64,000 nucleotides of DNA, taken from positions 3,410,001 through 3,474,000 of the forward strand of contig NC_008577.1 of the NCBI RefSeq assembly GCF_000203935.1, given 5' to 3'. The stretch is from Shewanella sp. ANA-3 (GTDB lineage Bacteria > Pseudomonadota > Gammaproteobacteria > Enterobacterales > Shewanellaceae). The notes under the pieces are model-generated. The model was not told the DNA's origin. It did no database searches and worked only from the letters and a program-made list of their open reading frames with translations. Position 1 is the stretch's first letter; each line of letters starts with the position of its first letter. A program made the position numbers and the translations under genes. This document shows positions 44,115-53,022 of this stretch, piece by piece.

Positions 44115-44897
44115 ATGAATAAGTTTTTAATTATCGATGGTCTCAACTTAGTTCGCCGGATTTATGCGGCGATCCCAGATGAGAACGATATGGACAGTTT
44201 AACGGAGCGTGTGAGTGTCGCCTGCACTAAACTGCTGCGCATTCACCACCCAACCCATGTCACTATCGTCTGGGATGGTGATGAGATGTCTTGGCGAAAA
44301 CAGCTTTATCCCGATTATAAAAAGGGCCGTAAACCTATGCCAGAGCCTCTGGCCGCGGGCTTACCTGCACTGCAGGAACACCTTAAAAGCGTACAAATCC
44401 AATCAATTTATGCCGCCGCCGAAGCCGATGATGTTATCGCCACCCTTGCGATGAAAACCGCCAAAGCCCAAGGTGAAGCCGTTATCGTGTCGACCGATAA
44501 AGGCTTTAGCCAACTCAATCATCCGCGTATCAGTCAATGGGATCATTTTAATCAGCAATACCTCAACATCACAGAGCTTGAGCAAAAGCTCGGAGTCGAT
44601 CGTAGCCAATTTCTTGATTTACTGGCGCTGGCGGGTGATAGCGGTAATAAAATCCCCGGTATCGCAGGCATAGGCCCCAAATCAGCGGCTGAGTTGCTGC
44701 GAACCTTCAGAACCTTAGCGGCGTTGTTTTCTTCTCTGCCCAATCTTGGCGCGAAACAAGCTAAGAAGCTGGCCGAAGGACGAGATATGGCTCGCCTCAG
44801 TTATAAATTAGCCCAATTGCAAATCGATTTGCCCTTAAACATCAACCTCAAGGATTTTAGGGTCAATGGCCCCGCCACTACGCCGCAGCTCGATTAA
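44115..44897 (+). CDS. xni: Flap endonuclease Xni (ExoIX)
   Basis: A 260-residue FEN-family nuclease, about the length of E. coli Xni/YgdG (251). Acidic metal ligands are visible in 'LIIDGLNLVRR', 'IVWDGDEMSWR', 'AAEADDVIATLA' and 'VSTDKGFSQL'. The helix-hairpin-helix is 'GDSGNKIPGIAGIGPKSAAELL'-like (shortened), followed by 'LGAKQAKKLAEGRD'. Xni is a 5'-nuclease homologous to the Pol I nuclease domain but with a reduced metal site, acting as backup in Okazaki-fragment maturation. Co-transcribed with ppnN. Confidence 0.95.
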   Translation: MNKFLIIDGLNLVRRIYAAIPDENDMDSLTERVSVACTKLLRIHHPTHVTIVWDGDEMSWRKQLYPDYKKGRKPMPEPLAAGLPALQEHLKSVQIQSIYAAAEADDVIATLAMKTAKAQGEAVIVSTDKGFSQLNHPRISQWDHFNQQYLNITELEQKLGVDRSQFLDLLALAGDSGNKIPGIAGIGPKSAAELLRTFRTLAALFSSLPNLGAKQAKKLAEGRDMARLSYKLAQLQIDLPLNINLKDFRVNGPATTPQLD

Positions 44898-45007
44898 CGC
44901 ATCTTGTTAACACTAAGTTGCAATAAAGCCGTTTACCTTAGGCCATCAAAGGCGTATTTTATTGACTTGCCAGATAGTACATTGGATATGCAAAGGAATT
45001 AGATTCA

Positions 45008-45436
45008 ATGAAATCAAAAACTTCGGTCATTATTGGCAGTATATTTGCCGCATATGTCGCCTTCGTCGCTGTTGTGGTGCTGGTATATGAGCCCACCCCA
45101 GATGAAATGGATTGGGAAGATAGACAAGTCTATAACAGCCAGAAATTAAATGAGTTAACCCTAGGACAGGACATTGCCACCGTAAAAACCCTCTTTGGCA
45201 AGGCCGATTTTACAGAAGCCAAATCCCTTAAAGATGGCCAACTACAAGTGCTCTTTTATCGTACTCACCATGAAAAATCCGATGGCGTGACCACCAAAGA
45301 AGAATGCACACCACTGATTTTTAAAGACGATAAACTCGTGGCCTGGGGCGATGATACCTATAAACAGTACCTCGAAGCCGGCACCGATATCGTCAGCCGC
45401 ACCGCCAAAGAAGCCGAAAGCTCAAGTAAAAATTGA
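45008..45436 (+). CDS. DUF3192 domain-containing envelope protein
   Basis: A 142-residue protein with an N-terminal membrane segment ('SVIIGSIFAAYVAFVAVVVL') and a small periplasmic domain. 'LNELTLGQDIATVKTLFGKADF' and 'LQVLFYRTHHEKSDGVTTKE' are the DUF3192 core, a fold related to SmpA/OmlA-type lipoproteins (E. coli BamE shape), but no lipobox Cys is present. AAAGGAATT precedes the ATG. Function unknown. Last recognisable core gene before the cassette-like patch. Confidence 0.8.
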   Translation: MKSKTSVIIGSIFAAYVAFVAVVVLVYEPTPDEMDWEDRQVYNSQKLNELTLGQDIATVKTLFGKADFTEAKSLKDGQLQVLFYRTHHEKSDGVTTKEECTPLIFKDDKLVAWGDDTYKQYLEAGTDIVSRTAKEAESSSKN

Positions 45437-45900
45437 TTTAGCTCTGATATCGCCATCATCCCAAGCTAAATATCGTAAGCGTTTAAACAATATCCCCAAA
45501 TGGCAATGTAATACCAATTCATTGCCATTACTTCCCCTGTGACAAGCCACCGATTTATTTAACAAGAATCATCCCTACAGGGTCGATGGCGGCATCTGCA
45601 ACAACTATCGCACGGCTACTTACCATGCAAGGTATACAGTCGTATTCGAATTTAGATACTTTTGAGTGATTTTAGGGCAAGGTTAGTGCATCTCAACTCA
45701 ACCGCTAACAAATAAAAACATTTGGAATCAATTAATTATATAAGCCTTGATTTTAGTTAATCGGTTTCGAAAACGAGGATGTGCGTTTTCAGGATGGTTT
45801 ATTAAATGGGAAACTGATAAGTTCTTTATATACAAATAGTTAATTGTGTACTTTTACTGCTCTAACAAAGTAAACGTACACTAATCACATGTTAGGCCCC
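45437..45900. other. Gene-free stretch leading into the cassette-like patch
   Basis: About 460 bp with no credible gene. It holds a near-perfect stem GTGTACTTTTAC / GTAAACGTACAC (45846-45857 with 45870-45881, one mismatch) and then GTTAGGC at 45891-45897, which fits the integron recombination core GTTRRRY. A 40-codon open stretch (45545-45664) is too short to call. Confidence 0.6.
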
Positions 45901-46176
45901 ATGGAACACATCGACGTTGAATGGATATATAAGAACGCCGCTTACCCTCTACGACAGGTGTCGGAGCTTGATTCCCCTCTATGAGATCTGCAAACTTGAG
46001 TTCTTCCTCGATGGCAAGCTAGGCTTTGCAGCACATGAATTATCCCTGCTCCAAGCTTGGCAGTGCTGAGGTACCCTCTTTTGGAGAGCAACCCATCTCT
46101 TGAGTTCAATGGCGCGAGCATTAGCGCTCGGGACGTCGAGAGACTCTTGTCTGCCCATTCTCCAGCTGGGGCCTAA
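45901..46176 (+). pseudogene. Frameshifted cassette-type ORF
   Basis: Starts 3 bases after the GTTAGGC core. The first frame reads MEHIDVEWIYKNAAYPLRQV and stops at 45984. The next frame continues 'YEICKLEFFLDGKLGFAAHE', and a third 'LRYPLLESNPSLEFNGASIS' through to 'RLLSAHSPAGA' and a TAA at 46174-46176. Each segment looks protein-like and each picks up where the last ends, so two small indels most likely broke one gene of about 92 codons. The final TAA lies inside the first core of the attC-like site, as in many gene cassettes. Product unknown. Confidence 0.5.
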
Positions 46177-46230
46177 TAACTCATTCAAGCCGAAACCGTT
46201 TAGTGGCTCGGCGTTATTCAAGCGTAATTT
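46171..46230 (+). other. attC-like (59/60-base element) integron recombination site
   Basis: GCCTAATAACTCATTCAAGC begins a 60-bp site that follows the aadA-type attC pattern without gaps. Inner arms GCCGA (46189-46193) and TCGGC (46208-46212) pair, outer AATAAC (46175-46180) and GTTATT (46213-46218) pair, with an unpaired TCATTCAA on the left arm. The left core GCCTAAT has one change from GCCTAAC. The right core reads GTAATTT in place of GTTRRRY and would not recombine. Confidence 0.6.
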
Positions 46231-46250
46231 ATACAACGGAAGTAATTAAT

Positions 46251-46859
46251 ATGATTAACCTATTGATAAATAAATCTGATTTAGCCGAAATGATCGAAAC
46301 CTCTTTTGGTGGAAAACCAGTTAAGAATAAAGGTGAAGATTTTCACTGGCCGACTTGTGCTTGCTGTAACCTTCCAATGCAATTTTTGGCGAAAATCTCG
46401 GTTGAAGAAAAATTACATCAAATTTTCATGTGCCAAAACGATCCTGGAATGTGCGACGATTCGGATGCTGATGGCGGCGGCAACGCTGTAATCGTAATAA
46501 AACCATTTGACCTTGAATTTGTCCAAGTCCCATCTGAAGGCAAAACGCTTCGAGATACAGCGCACTCAGCTCAGGTAGTATCGGTCGATGGAGATGACTA
46601 CGAAACAGCAAGAAGGGAATGGGCGGAAAAAAATGGCGTTAGCCCTCGAGAGGTATTAGGTCAAATTTCCGGTGAACCCGCATGGATTCAAGGTGATGAA
46701 ACACCCAATTGCACTGCGTGTAATGAACCAATGGAATTTGTCGCTCAACTAGAACAAGGACCAAACTGGGAAACAGAAATGAATTTTGGCGGCGGTGGGG
46801 TGGCGTATTCGTTCGTCTGTCACTGTAACGGTTCTGCAAGTTTTTTGTGGCAGTGCTAA
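46251..46859 (+). CDS. CxxC-containing hypothetical protein in the cassette-like patch
   Basis: A 202-residue soluble protein from ATG 46251 (GGAAG 8 bases upstream). It has two cysteine-knuckle segments, 'PTCACCNLPMQFLAKI' (about 34-49) and 'PNCTACNEPMEFVAQL' (about 160-175), so the protein looks like an internal duplication. Each half continues to a beta-rich stretch ending in Cys ('IFMCQNDPGMC', 'SFVCHCNGSASFLWQC'). The pattern resembles DUF1963/YwqG-like proteins, but the match is loose. It follows the degenerate attC, so it may be a second captured gene. Flanks are AT-rich compared with the neighbouring core genes. Confidence 0.7.
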   Translation: MINLLINKSDLAEMIETSFGGKPVKNKGEDFHWPTCACCNLPMQFLAKISVEEKLHQIFMCQNDPGMCDDSDADGGGNAVIVIKPFDLEFVQVPSEGKTLRDTAHSAQVVSVDGDDYETARREWAEKNGVSPREVLGQISGEPAWIQGDETPNCTACNEPMEFVAQLEQGPNWETEMNFGGGGVAYSFVCHCNGSASFLWQC

Positions 46860-46865
46860 TACCAA

Positions 46866-46960
46866 CACATAACCAATGAAAACAAGTGGGCTTGGTAACG
46901 CTGTGATCTTTTGGGCTCCAACAAGTCACAAGCTTAAACCAGCGAGTGTTTAAGACGTTA
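46866..46960 (+). other. Possible VCR-like attC remnant
   Basis: Downstream of the CxxC gene, ATAACCAATG...CAAGTGGGCTTGGTAACGC (46870-46903) resembles the left arm of Vibrio-type attC repeats. No matching right arm or GTTRRRY core was found, so it is at best truncated. Confidence 0.3.
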
Positions 46961-47032
46961 CTCAACAGATATCTTAATCCGAAAGCAACTTATTAAAGTA
47001 AAAAATCACTCGCTTTGGTCCTTTATTTCCAT

Positions 47033-47062
47033 AAAAAAACGCCACCTTATGGTGGCGTTTGC
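47033..47062. terminator. Bidirectional terminator before the S9 peptidase end
   Basis: AACGCCACC and GGTGGCGTT pair over TTAT, with TTTTTT on the minus strand. It serves the leftward S9 peptidase gene. Confidence 0.8.
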
Positions 47063-47087
47063 TTATGAATAAACCTAAAACAGATGA

Positions 47088-49904
47088 TTACTCATCATCG
47101 GCTTTATATTCGACATAGGCTTCGCCTTGGCTTAACCAGGCTGGCGCGGGCTTACCTTTAAGATAATGGTCGAAGTATTCCATCATGCGAATGCTGTAAT
47201 CGAGCTTATTGGGGTATTTCTTCAGATGATGGGGTTCATCTTCATATTGTAAAAACACCACATCTTTACCCGCACGGCGCATCGCCAAGTACATTTCAAC
47301 ACCCTGCTCCCAAGGCACCGCATCGTCTTTATCGCCAAACATGATCATCAATGGCGTTTGAATGCGATCGGCATAGAAGACTGGCGAGTTCTCAATATAC
47401 TTTTGCGGTGCAGCGAAGAGGCTTTCACCTATGCGGCTTTGGCCGGTTTCGTATTGGAATTGGCGCGCAAGCCCTGTGCCATGGCGGATCCCGCTGTAAG
47501 CGCTGGTCATGTTGGCCACTGGCGCACCAGCCACTGCGGCTTTAAACATCTTGGTTTGAGTGATGGCAAACGCCGTTTGGTAACCGCTCCAAGAGTGTCC
47601 TTGTAAACCAATAGCGTTAGCATCGGCAACGCCCATCTCGATAAGCTTTTGCACGCCCGAGGTCAGCGCTTGAACCGAACTGGCGCCGGGGTAACCGATA
47701 TCGAAACGAATATCCGGCAAGAATACCGCATAGCCGTTATTCACATACCAAGCGAAGTTTGGTCTGTGGTTGACCTTCATTTGCGGGAAGGCATGCAGCC
47801 TGTCGGTCATAAAGCGATAGTAGTAAACCAGCACAGGATAACGCTCGCCCACTTGATAGTTAGTAGGCTTAATCAATACGCCATCGAGCGGCTTGCCATC
47901 GCCATTGGTCCAATGCACTAACTCGGCTTGGCTCCAATTAAAGGCTCGGCGCTGCTTGTCTAAATCGGTTTGCTTCACCGCATTTTGTGGAGCCTGATAG
48001 CTTGCGGTATACAAGTCAGGGAACAGATCGAAGCGCTCCTTAGAGAACACCAAGGTATCCGCATCTTTACTGCGCCCAAGCACTGCTAGCTTATACTCGC
48101 CTTCCATCAAGGTCTTAACGCCCGCTTCGCCTAAGGTCGCTTGATAAAAACCATCGGCCTTAGTCTTGTCGCTGTAACCATGCAGCAGCACAGTGGCATT
48201 GTAGGCCAGCGTGGTTGGCTCATCGGGATTATCGACTAAGCCTTCAACACGATATTGAATTTTTTGAGCGCGCCCCTGCCCTGCGGTTAAGGCAAATCCA
48301 CTTTTCGATGCGGTATTAAACTGCCACACATCGTATTTGTCGTAGACGAGGAAACCTGCATCGTCCTTCAGCCAAGGGCCAAAACCATAACCCGGCGCAT
48401 TGGAGGGATAATCATGGTCTTCATCGGCAAAACTTACCTTTAAAGACTTGGTCAGATTGGTGCGACGACCTTCGGCAATATCGTATAAATACACATTACC
48501 TTGCTGATAATAGGCTACATATTTGCCGTCGCCCGATAAGCTCGGCTCAGCATCACTTGGTTGTTGGGTTAACAGCGGCAACTTGCGACCGGTGTTGATA
48601 TCCACCAAGTAATAGTCTTGATAAAAACCCGCCCAAGTGATCATCTTACGATAGGGTAAGTCTGAGCTTGCCAGCATATAACGCTTGTGCTGCGACAGAG
48701 TCACATCTGGCACCGTTTTATCGCCAAGCTGCACCACATTGTTTGAACCTAAATGCAGCACGGCTAAGTAAGTGCGCTTTTGCTCTTTATCATATTGCTT
48801 GATTTCATGGGGTTTAATCCGCGGATCGTCCCCATGCCAGACCTTAAGCCCACGTAGACCTGTGACTATCTCTTTGTCGTAAAGGTCTTTTTCTTCTGCA
48901 ATTTTCTTCAAACTGAGCTGCTGGCTCACCTCGGGCACACGGCCAAAGAAGAGTCGTTCACTGTCTAGCGAGAAGTTTAAACTGGCGTAACGATTTAACG
49001 TCCACTCTTTGGTGTTTGGCACTGGGCGAATTTTGCCCGAAGCGATATCGACTAGGCTTAACTGATAGCTGCGGCCATAGGGTAATTCACTCGCATCCCC
49101 TTGGGTAAAGGCCAGCCAGCGACCATTTTTCGACAGTGAAACCGCACCAATTTGTTGGGTTTGAGATTCAAATGCCGTTGATTTTTTGTAGTCTTTCAAA
49201 TCAATCAGTTGCAGTTGATGTTGTTTCGCCTCGATATCATTGACCGCGACAGCCAAGCGGCGACTGTCTTTATCAAACTGATAGGCGGTCACATGCTCCA
49301 GATCCACCCGCTGCGATGGCGAAGACAAATTCACTAAACTCAAACGACGGCCTTGGTCGAACTTATCGACCTTCACCTTCTCGGCTTTGGGCTTATCATC
49401 GGCACCTTCGGTCTTCTCCTTGGCGTCTTTCTTGGCCTCTTCATCGGCTTCAAACCAAATGGCTAAATGTGCGCCATCGTCACTAAAGGCAAATTCCTTT
49501 ACCCGTTCAAATTTGGTTTGCGTGCCGGTTTGGGTATCGAGCAGCACCATATCGGCCTTAAGCTTTTTCTTGGCTTTAGCATCGCTGGTTTCAACTTTAA
49601 GCAAACTAGGCTTAACGGCCATCGCCACATAACGGCCAGTGTGACTCACGATAGGGTCCGAGCCGCCTTCAATCTGAAAGTCTTTTCCTGTTTGCAGATT
49701 TTTGATTAAGCCATGGCTATCGCCACGATCCGGTGCCACCTCGACCGCCAGCACTTGACCATTGTCAGCGATAACGGGCTTCTCGAGGGACTCAAAATGC
49801 ATAATGTCGGTCAGGGTAAGCGGTTTAGTGCTGGTTTCTGCATGAGCATTGGGCAGTATTCCGAGGGATAAAAGCACTAGCGATGTGATAGGTAATAACT
49901 TCAA
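47088..49904 (-). CDS. S9-family (prolyl oligopeptidase-type) exported peptidase
   Basis: A 938-residue serine peptidase with a signal peptide ('LLPITSLVLLSLGILPNAHA'). Residues about 40-690 are beta-propeller-like repeats. They include a charged Lys/Glu segment near 160-190 ('DEEAKKDAKEKTEGADDKPK') that looks like a surface loop. The C-terminal alpha/beta-hydrolase domain carries the nucleophile Ser771 in 'LQGHSWSGYQTAF', an Asp near 858 ('MFGDKDDAVPWEQG') and His892/893 in 'EDEPHHLKKY'. The motif is GHSWSG, where relatives usually have GQSWGG. The start is TTG 49904 with AGAGGAAG just upstream; no closer ATG fits the signal peptide. Probably periplasmic, degrading peptides. Confidence 0.9.
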   Translation of the reverse strand: MKLLPITSLVLLSLGILPNAHAETSTKPLTLTDIMHFESLEKPVIADNGQVLAVEVAPDRGDSHGLIKNLQTGKDFQIEGGSDPIVSHTGRYVAMAVKPSLLKVETSDAKAKKKLKADMVLLDTQTGTQTKFERVKEFAFSDDGAHLAIWFEADEEAKKDAKEKTEGADDKPKAEKVKVDKFDQGRRLSLVNLSSPSQRVDLEHVTAYQFDKDSRRLAVAVNDIEAKQHQLQLIDLKDYKKSTAFESQTQQIGAVSLSKNGRWLAFTQGDASELPYGRSYQLSLVDIASGKIRPVPNTKEWTLNRYASLNFSLDSERLFFGRVPEVSQQLSLKKIAEEKDLYDKEIVTGLRGLKVWHGDDPRIKPHEIKQYDKEQKRTYLAVLHLGSNNVVQLGDKTVPDVTLSQHKRYMLASSDLPYRKMITWAGFYQDYYLVDINTGRKLPLLTQQPSDAEPSLSGDGKYVAYYQQGNVYLYDIAEGRRTNLTKSLKVSFADEDHDYPSNAPGYGFGPWLKDDAGFLVYDKYDVWQFNTASKSGFALTAGQGRAQKIQYRVEGLVDNPDEPTTLAYNATVLLHGYSDKTKADGFYQATLGEAGVKTLMEGEYKLAVLGRSKDADTLVFSKERFDLFPDLYTASYQAPQNAVKQTDLDKQRRAFNWSQAELVHWTNGDGKPLDGVLIKPTNYQVGERYPVLVYYYRFMTDRLHAFPQMKVNHRPNFAWYVNNGYAVFLPDIRFDIGYPGASSVQALTSGVQKLIEMGVADANAIGLQGHSWSGYQTAFAITQTKMFKAAVAGAPVANMTSAYSGIRHGTGLARQFQYETGQSRIGESLFAAPQKYIENSPVFYADRIQTPLMIMFGDKDDAVPWEQGVEMYLAMRRAGKDVVFLQYEDEPHHLKKYPNKLDYSIRMMEYFDHYLKGKPAPAWLSQGEAYVEYKADDE

Positions 49905-50099
49905 TGTCTTCCTCTTTTATGTAGTTGTTAGACTAAAGTAGACTTTTTTAACCATTGGTCCTCCATCATCGTTATAACCCAGTATTTTTACAAGTTATAC
50001 CCGATAAAAAATCGTGATATTGCTCACTATTTCCTGTGAAGTTTGACCAAAGACGGTTAAAATAATGGGGAGAAAAAACACCAAATTCATAGTCATGTT

Positions 50100-50117
50100 A
50101 CCCGGCTAATCCCGGGT
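50100..50117 (+). other. GC-rich hairpin in the leader of the isocitrate dehydrogenase gene
   Basis: ACCCGG and CCGGGT pair around CTAATC, 42 bases before the start codon. It could modulate mRNA stability; no known riboswitch is recognised. Confidence 0.35.
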
Positions 50118-50158
50118 CGGACAATTGCAGTAACGACGAACCGTGGAAGGACTTCTCC

Positions 50159-51169
50159 ATGTCAAAAAGAACGATAACCGTAATTCCAGGTGATGGAATT
50201 GGCCCAAGTATTATTGATTCAGCCTTAAAAATTCTTGATAAAGCAGGTTGTGATTTTGAATATGAATTTGCCGATGCCGGCTTAACTGCTCTCGAGAAGC
50301 AGGGCGAACTACTTCCGCAGCGTACTTTAGAACTGATCGAAAAAAACCGCATCACCCTGAAAGGCCCGCTGACTACACCAGTAGGCGAAGGTTTCACCTC
50401 TATCAACGTGACATTACGTAAGAAATTCGGCCTGTACGCTAACGTGCGTCCAGTGTTGTCTTTCAAAGGCACTCAAGCCCGTTATGAAAACATTGATATC
50501 ATTACTGTGCGTGAAAACACCGAAGGCATGTACTCAGGCCACGGTCAAAAAGTGTCTGAAGACGGCACCACAGCTGAAGCGACCAGTATCGTCACTCGCC
50601 AAGGCGCTGAGCAGATCGCGACATTCGCCTATGAACTGGCCCGCAAAGAAAACCGTAAGAAAGTCACTATCGTGCACAAAGCAAACATCATGAAGTCAAC
50701 TTCAGGTCTGTTCCTGAAAGTGGCCCGAGAAGTGAGTCAACGCTACCCAGACATCAAAACTGAAGAAATGATCGTCGATGCGACTTGCATGAAGTTAGTG
50801 ATGAACCCAGAAAACTTCGACGTCATCGTGACCACCAACCTGTTCGGTGACATTCTGTCGGATCTGTGTGCTGGTTTAGTCGGTGGTTTAGGTATGGCTC
50901 CTGGCGCCAACATTGGCCGTGATGCAGCGATTTTCGAAGCGGTTCACGGCAGCGCGCCAGATATCGCAGGTAAAAACCTCGCGAACCCAACATCTGTGAT
51001 CTTAGCCTCTATCCAAATGCTGGAATACTTAGGCATGGCCGATAAAGCCGATCTGATCCGTAAAGCCGTATCGGCAGTGATTGAAGAAGGCGACCGTACG
51101 ACTCGCGATTTAGGCGGCACCCACGGTACGACTGACTTCACTCAAGCGGTGCTTGACCGTCTGTCATAA
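50159..51169 (+). CDS. Isocitrate dehydrogenase, IDH3-like (NAD-type) form
   Basis: A 336-residue beta-decarboxylating dehydrogenase, oxidising isocitrate to 2-oxoglutarate in the TCA cycle. 'VIPGDGIGPSI' starts the fold. 'SINVTLRKKFGLYANVRPV' holds the substrate Ser and Arg cluster, 'VRENTEGMYSG' is the substrate Tyr region, and 'NLFGDILSDLCAGLVGGLGM' contains the metal Asp pair. The cofactor loop 'HGSAPDIAGKNLANPTSVIL' has Asp-Ile where NADP enzymes carry Lys-Tyr, which points to NAD. It is far shorter than E. coli Icd (416), and the sequence style is that of mitochondrial IDH3 subunits. Confidence 0.9.
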   Translation: MSKRTITVIPGDGIGPSIIDSALKILDKAGCDFEYEFADAGLTALEKQGELLPQRTLELIEKNRITLKGPLTTPVGEGFTSINVTLRKKFGLYANVRPVLSFKGTQARYENIDIITVRENTEGMYSGHGQKVSEDGTTAEATSIVTRQGAEQIATFAYELARKENRKKVTIVHKANIMKSTSGLFLKVAREVSQRYPDIKTEEMIVDATCMKLVMNPENFDVIVTTNLFGDILSDLCAGLVGGLGMAPGANIGRDAAIFEAVHGSAPDIAGKNLANPTSVILASIQMLEYLGMADKADLIRKAVSAVIEEGDRTTRDLGGTHGTTDFTQAVLDRLS

Positions 51170-51183
51170 TCGCTTTGCGCGAA

Positions 51184-51214
51184 ACAAAAAACGCACCCTA
51201 GGGTGCGTTTTTTT
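51184..51214 (+). terminator. Terminator of the isocitrate dehydrogenase gene
   Basis: AACGCACCCTAGGGTGCGTT is a near-loopless palindromic stem followed by TTTTTTT. Confidence 0.8.
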
Positions 51215-51242
51215 ATGGCCGCAATCTAGCAGAACAGCCAAA

Positions 51243-51271
51243 TAAAAAGCCCCAGACATGACTTGGGGCTT
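51243..51271 (-). terminator. Terminator of rlmM
   Basis: AAGCCCCA and TGGGGCTT pair across a 9-base loop. The minus-strand tail is TTTTTATT. Confidence 0.75.
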
Positions 51272-51303
51272 CACTCACTAACAGAACGGCCAAAAACCGC
51301 CGA

Positions 51304-52389
51304 TTAGTTCCAAGCCTGGCTCGGTCTAATCCACAGGTGAACAGTCACTTCATCACGGTCATGGTATAAGTGCTTACACTGTAACTGGAATTCGTTGATG
51401 CCGTTTTCCTTGAGGATTTCCTGCATGGTATTCAAAATTGCCATCACTTCTTTATAACGGCTCTTCATCGGCAGTTTGAGGTTGAAAATCGCTTCTTTAA
51501 ACCAGCCATTGATGGCCCAAGCTTCAATCAGCTCAGCCACGCGCGCGGGTTTTTCAACCATGTCACACACTAACCAATAAATGTTTTTACGCTGTGGCTC
51601 AAAGCGGAAACCATCCTCGCGGAAATGTTTCACTTGTCCGGTTTCCATCAGCTTTTCGTTCATCGGGCCATTATCGACTGCGGAGACCATCATGCCACGA
51701 CGCACTAATTGATAGGTCCAGCCGCCAGGGCAAGCGCCTAAGTCAACTGCGTTCATGCCGCTGCGAACCCGCACTTCTTGCTCTTCTTTAGGCACAAACT
51801 GCGCGAAGGCTTCATCGAGTTTCAAGCTTGAGCGGCTCGGCGCATCGGCAGCCATTTTCAGGCGCGGGATCCCCATAAAATAGGGTGAGCTGTTGTTACT
51901 GAAGGAATAACCTACGTAGGCGCGACCTGGGCCGATAAAACACACGTGGATAATCGGACGCTTAGGATTTTCCTGTGCCAGCAAACTGCCGGATTTTTTC
52001 AAATGCTGGCGCAAAGGCACGGTAAACTTACGGCAAAATGCCGACAGCTCTTTCGCTTCGTTGGTATCAGGGGTTTCAACCCTCAGCTCACCCGCTTTAC
52101 TCACCTCACTGAGCGCCGCCACAATCGGGCTGACACGATCAGACTCGGGTAAATCGGCCAGCAGCTCGCTTGCGGCAAACATCTGACGGGCAAAAATCAG
52201 TGAATCTAACGGCAGTTGCTTCACTAAGGTATCGCCGCCGTCTTCTTCAAAACATTGATATACCACGTAGGCATCGTTGTTGTTGGCCTTAACAAAGCCA
52301 CCCACATTGAGCTCGGCGGCTCGCTGTTGGATTTCTGCTGCGCATTCTTTCTCATAGCCTGCACGGCAAAATAAAAATAGGTTTTTCAT
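51304..52389 (-). CDS. rlmM: 23S rRNA 2'-O-ribose methyltransferase RlmM (C2498)
   Basis: A 361-residue SAM-dependent methyltransferase that modifies C2498 of 23S rRNA. An N-terminal THUMP-like domain (about 1-150, starting '[20 protein letters not shown]') precedes the Rossmann domain with motif I '[19 protein letters not shown]', 'VSAVDNGPM' and the catalytic Asp in '[10 protein letters not shown]'. '[16 protein letters not shown]' carries the catalytic Lys. ATG 52389 has AAGGAT upstream. Gene order rlmM-ygdD-...-gcvA mirrors E. coli. Confidence 0.96.
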   Translation of the reverse strand: MKNLFLFCRAGYEKECAAEIQQRAAELNVGGFVKANNNDAYVVYQCFEEDGGDTLVKQLPLDSLIFARQMFAASELLADLPESDRVSPIVAALSEVSKAGELRVETPDTNEAKELSAFCRKFTVPLRQHLKKSGSLLAQENPKRPIIHVCFIGPGRAYVGYSFSNNSSPYFMGIPRLKMAADAPSRSSLKLDEAFAQFVPKEEQEVRVRSGMNAVDLGACPGGWTYQLVRRGMMVSAVDNGPMNEKLMETGQVKHFREDGFRFEPQRKNIYWLVCDMVEKPARVAELIEAWAINGWFKEAIFNLKLPMKSRYKEVMAILNTMQEILKENGINEFQLQCKHLYHDRDEVTVHLWIRPSQAWN

Positions 52390-52461
52390 GGAGATCCTTA
52401 AGAAATCCAAGCCATAAACATGGCCGACTATCGATTTGGGCGCCAGTATAGCAATTTCAAT

Positions 52462-52496
52462 ACACAAAAGCCCGATTTGCTATCGGGCTTTTGTGT
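52462..52496 (-). terminator. Terminator between ygdD and rlmM
   Basis: ACACAAAAGCCCGAT and ATCGGGCTTTTGTGT form a perfect 15-bp stem with a 5-base loop and a T-rich arm on the minus strand. Confidence 0.7.
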
Positions 52497-52542
52497 GATT
52501 GGCAGCATGAACGCACAGCGCAATGGCTGCGCCACACAAGTA

Positions 52543-52935
52543 TTATGACTCGTTGCCATCCACCACTTTATGGCGCCATACGGCCGCAGCCAGCAATAAC
52601 CAACCTAAGAGGAAACAGCCACCACCCATTGGGGTAATGGGGCCTAACCATTTGCTACCGACCAGTGCTAAACCGTAGAGCGAGCCAGAAAACAGCACTA
52701 TGCCGGCCATAAACAGGTACGCCGCCCAATCTAGCAAGCGTGAGGTTAACCACTGCCCAGCAAAGGCGACGGCAATCAGCGCAAAAGTATGGTAGAAGTG
52801 ATATTGCACGCCTAGATTAAACACATCAATCAGCTCTGGCGGCGCGACAGCCTTGAGTCCATGGGCACCAAAAGCGCCTAGCGCAACCGCAAAAAATCCG
52901 CTTACCGCGGCGAGTAACAACAATCCTTTACGCAT
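52543..52935 (-). CDS. ygdD: DUF423 family inner membrane protein YgdD
   Basis: A 130-residue protein with four membrane helices. 'GALAVALGAFGAHGLK'-type N-terminus (here 'FFAVALGAFGAHGLKAVAPP') and 'GVQYHFYHTFALIAVA' are the DUF423 signature, and 'LGPITPMGGGCFLLGWLLLA' is the last helix pair. The function is unknown in any organism. ATG 52935 has TGGAGG 5 bases upstream. It sits between rlmM and gcvA as in Enterobacteria, apart from one inserted gene. Confidence 0.92.
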   Translation of the reverse strand: MRKGLLLLAAVSGFFAVALGAFGAHGLKAVAPPELIDVFNLGVQYHFYHTFALIAVAFAGQWLTSRLLDWAAYLFMAGIVLFSGSLYGLALVGSKWLGPITPMGGGCFLLGWLLLAAAVWRHKVVDGNES

Positions 52936-53022
52936 TTTTACCTCCAAAAACCAATAGGCTTTACGACAGACGACGCTCTAGCTGTAACGCCTGAGCGCTT
53001 TACGCCATATCAAGAAAAAACA

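Noticed and set aside
45545..45664. 40-codon open stretch ending in an aromatic-rich tail
   Set aside because: Too short to distinguish from chance; the aromatic end hints at an outer membrane protein fragment but nothing upstream supports it.
45979..46236. 85-codon minus-strand ORF in the cassette patch
   Set aside because: It is antisense to the broken plus-strand ORF, which has cassette-like placement and a stop codon in the attC core.
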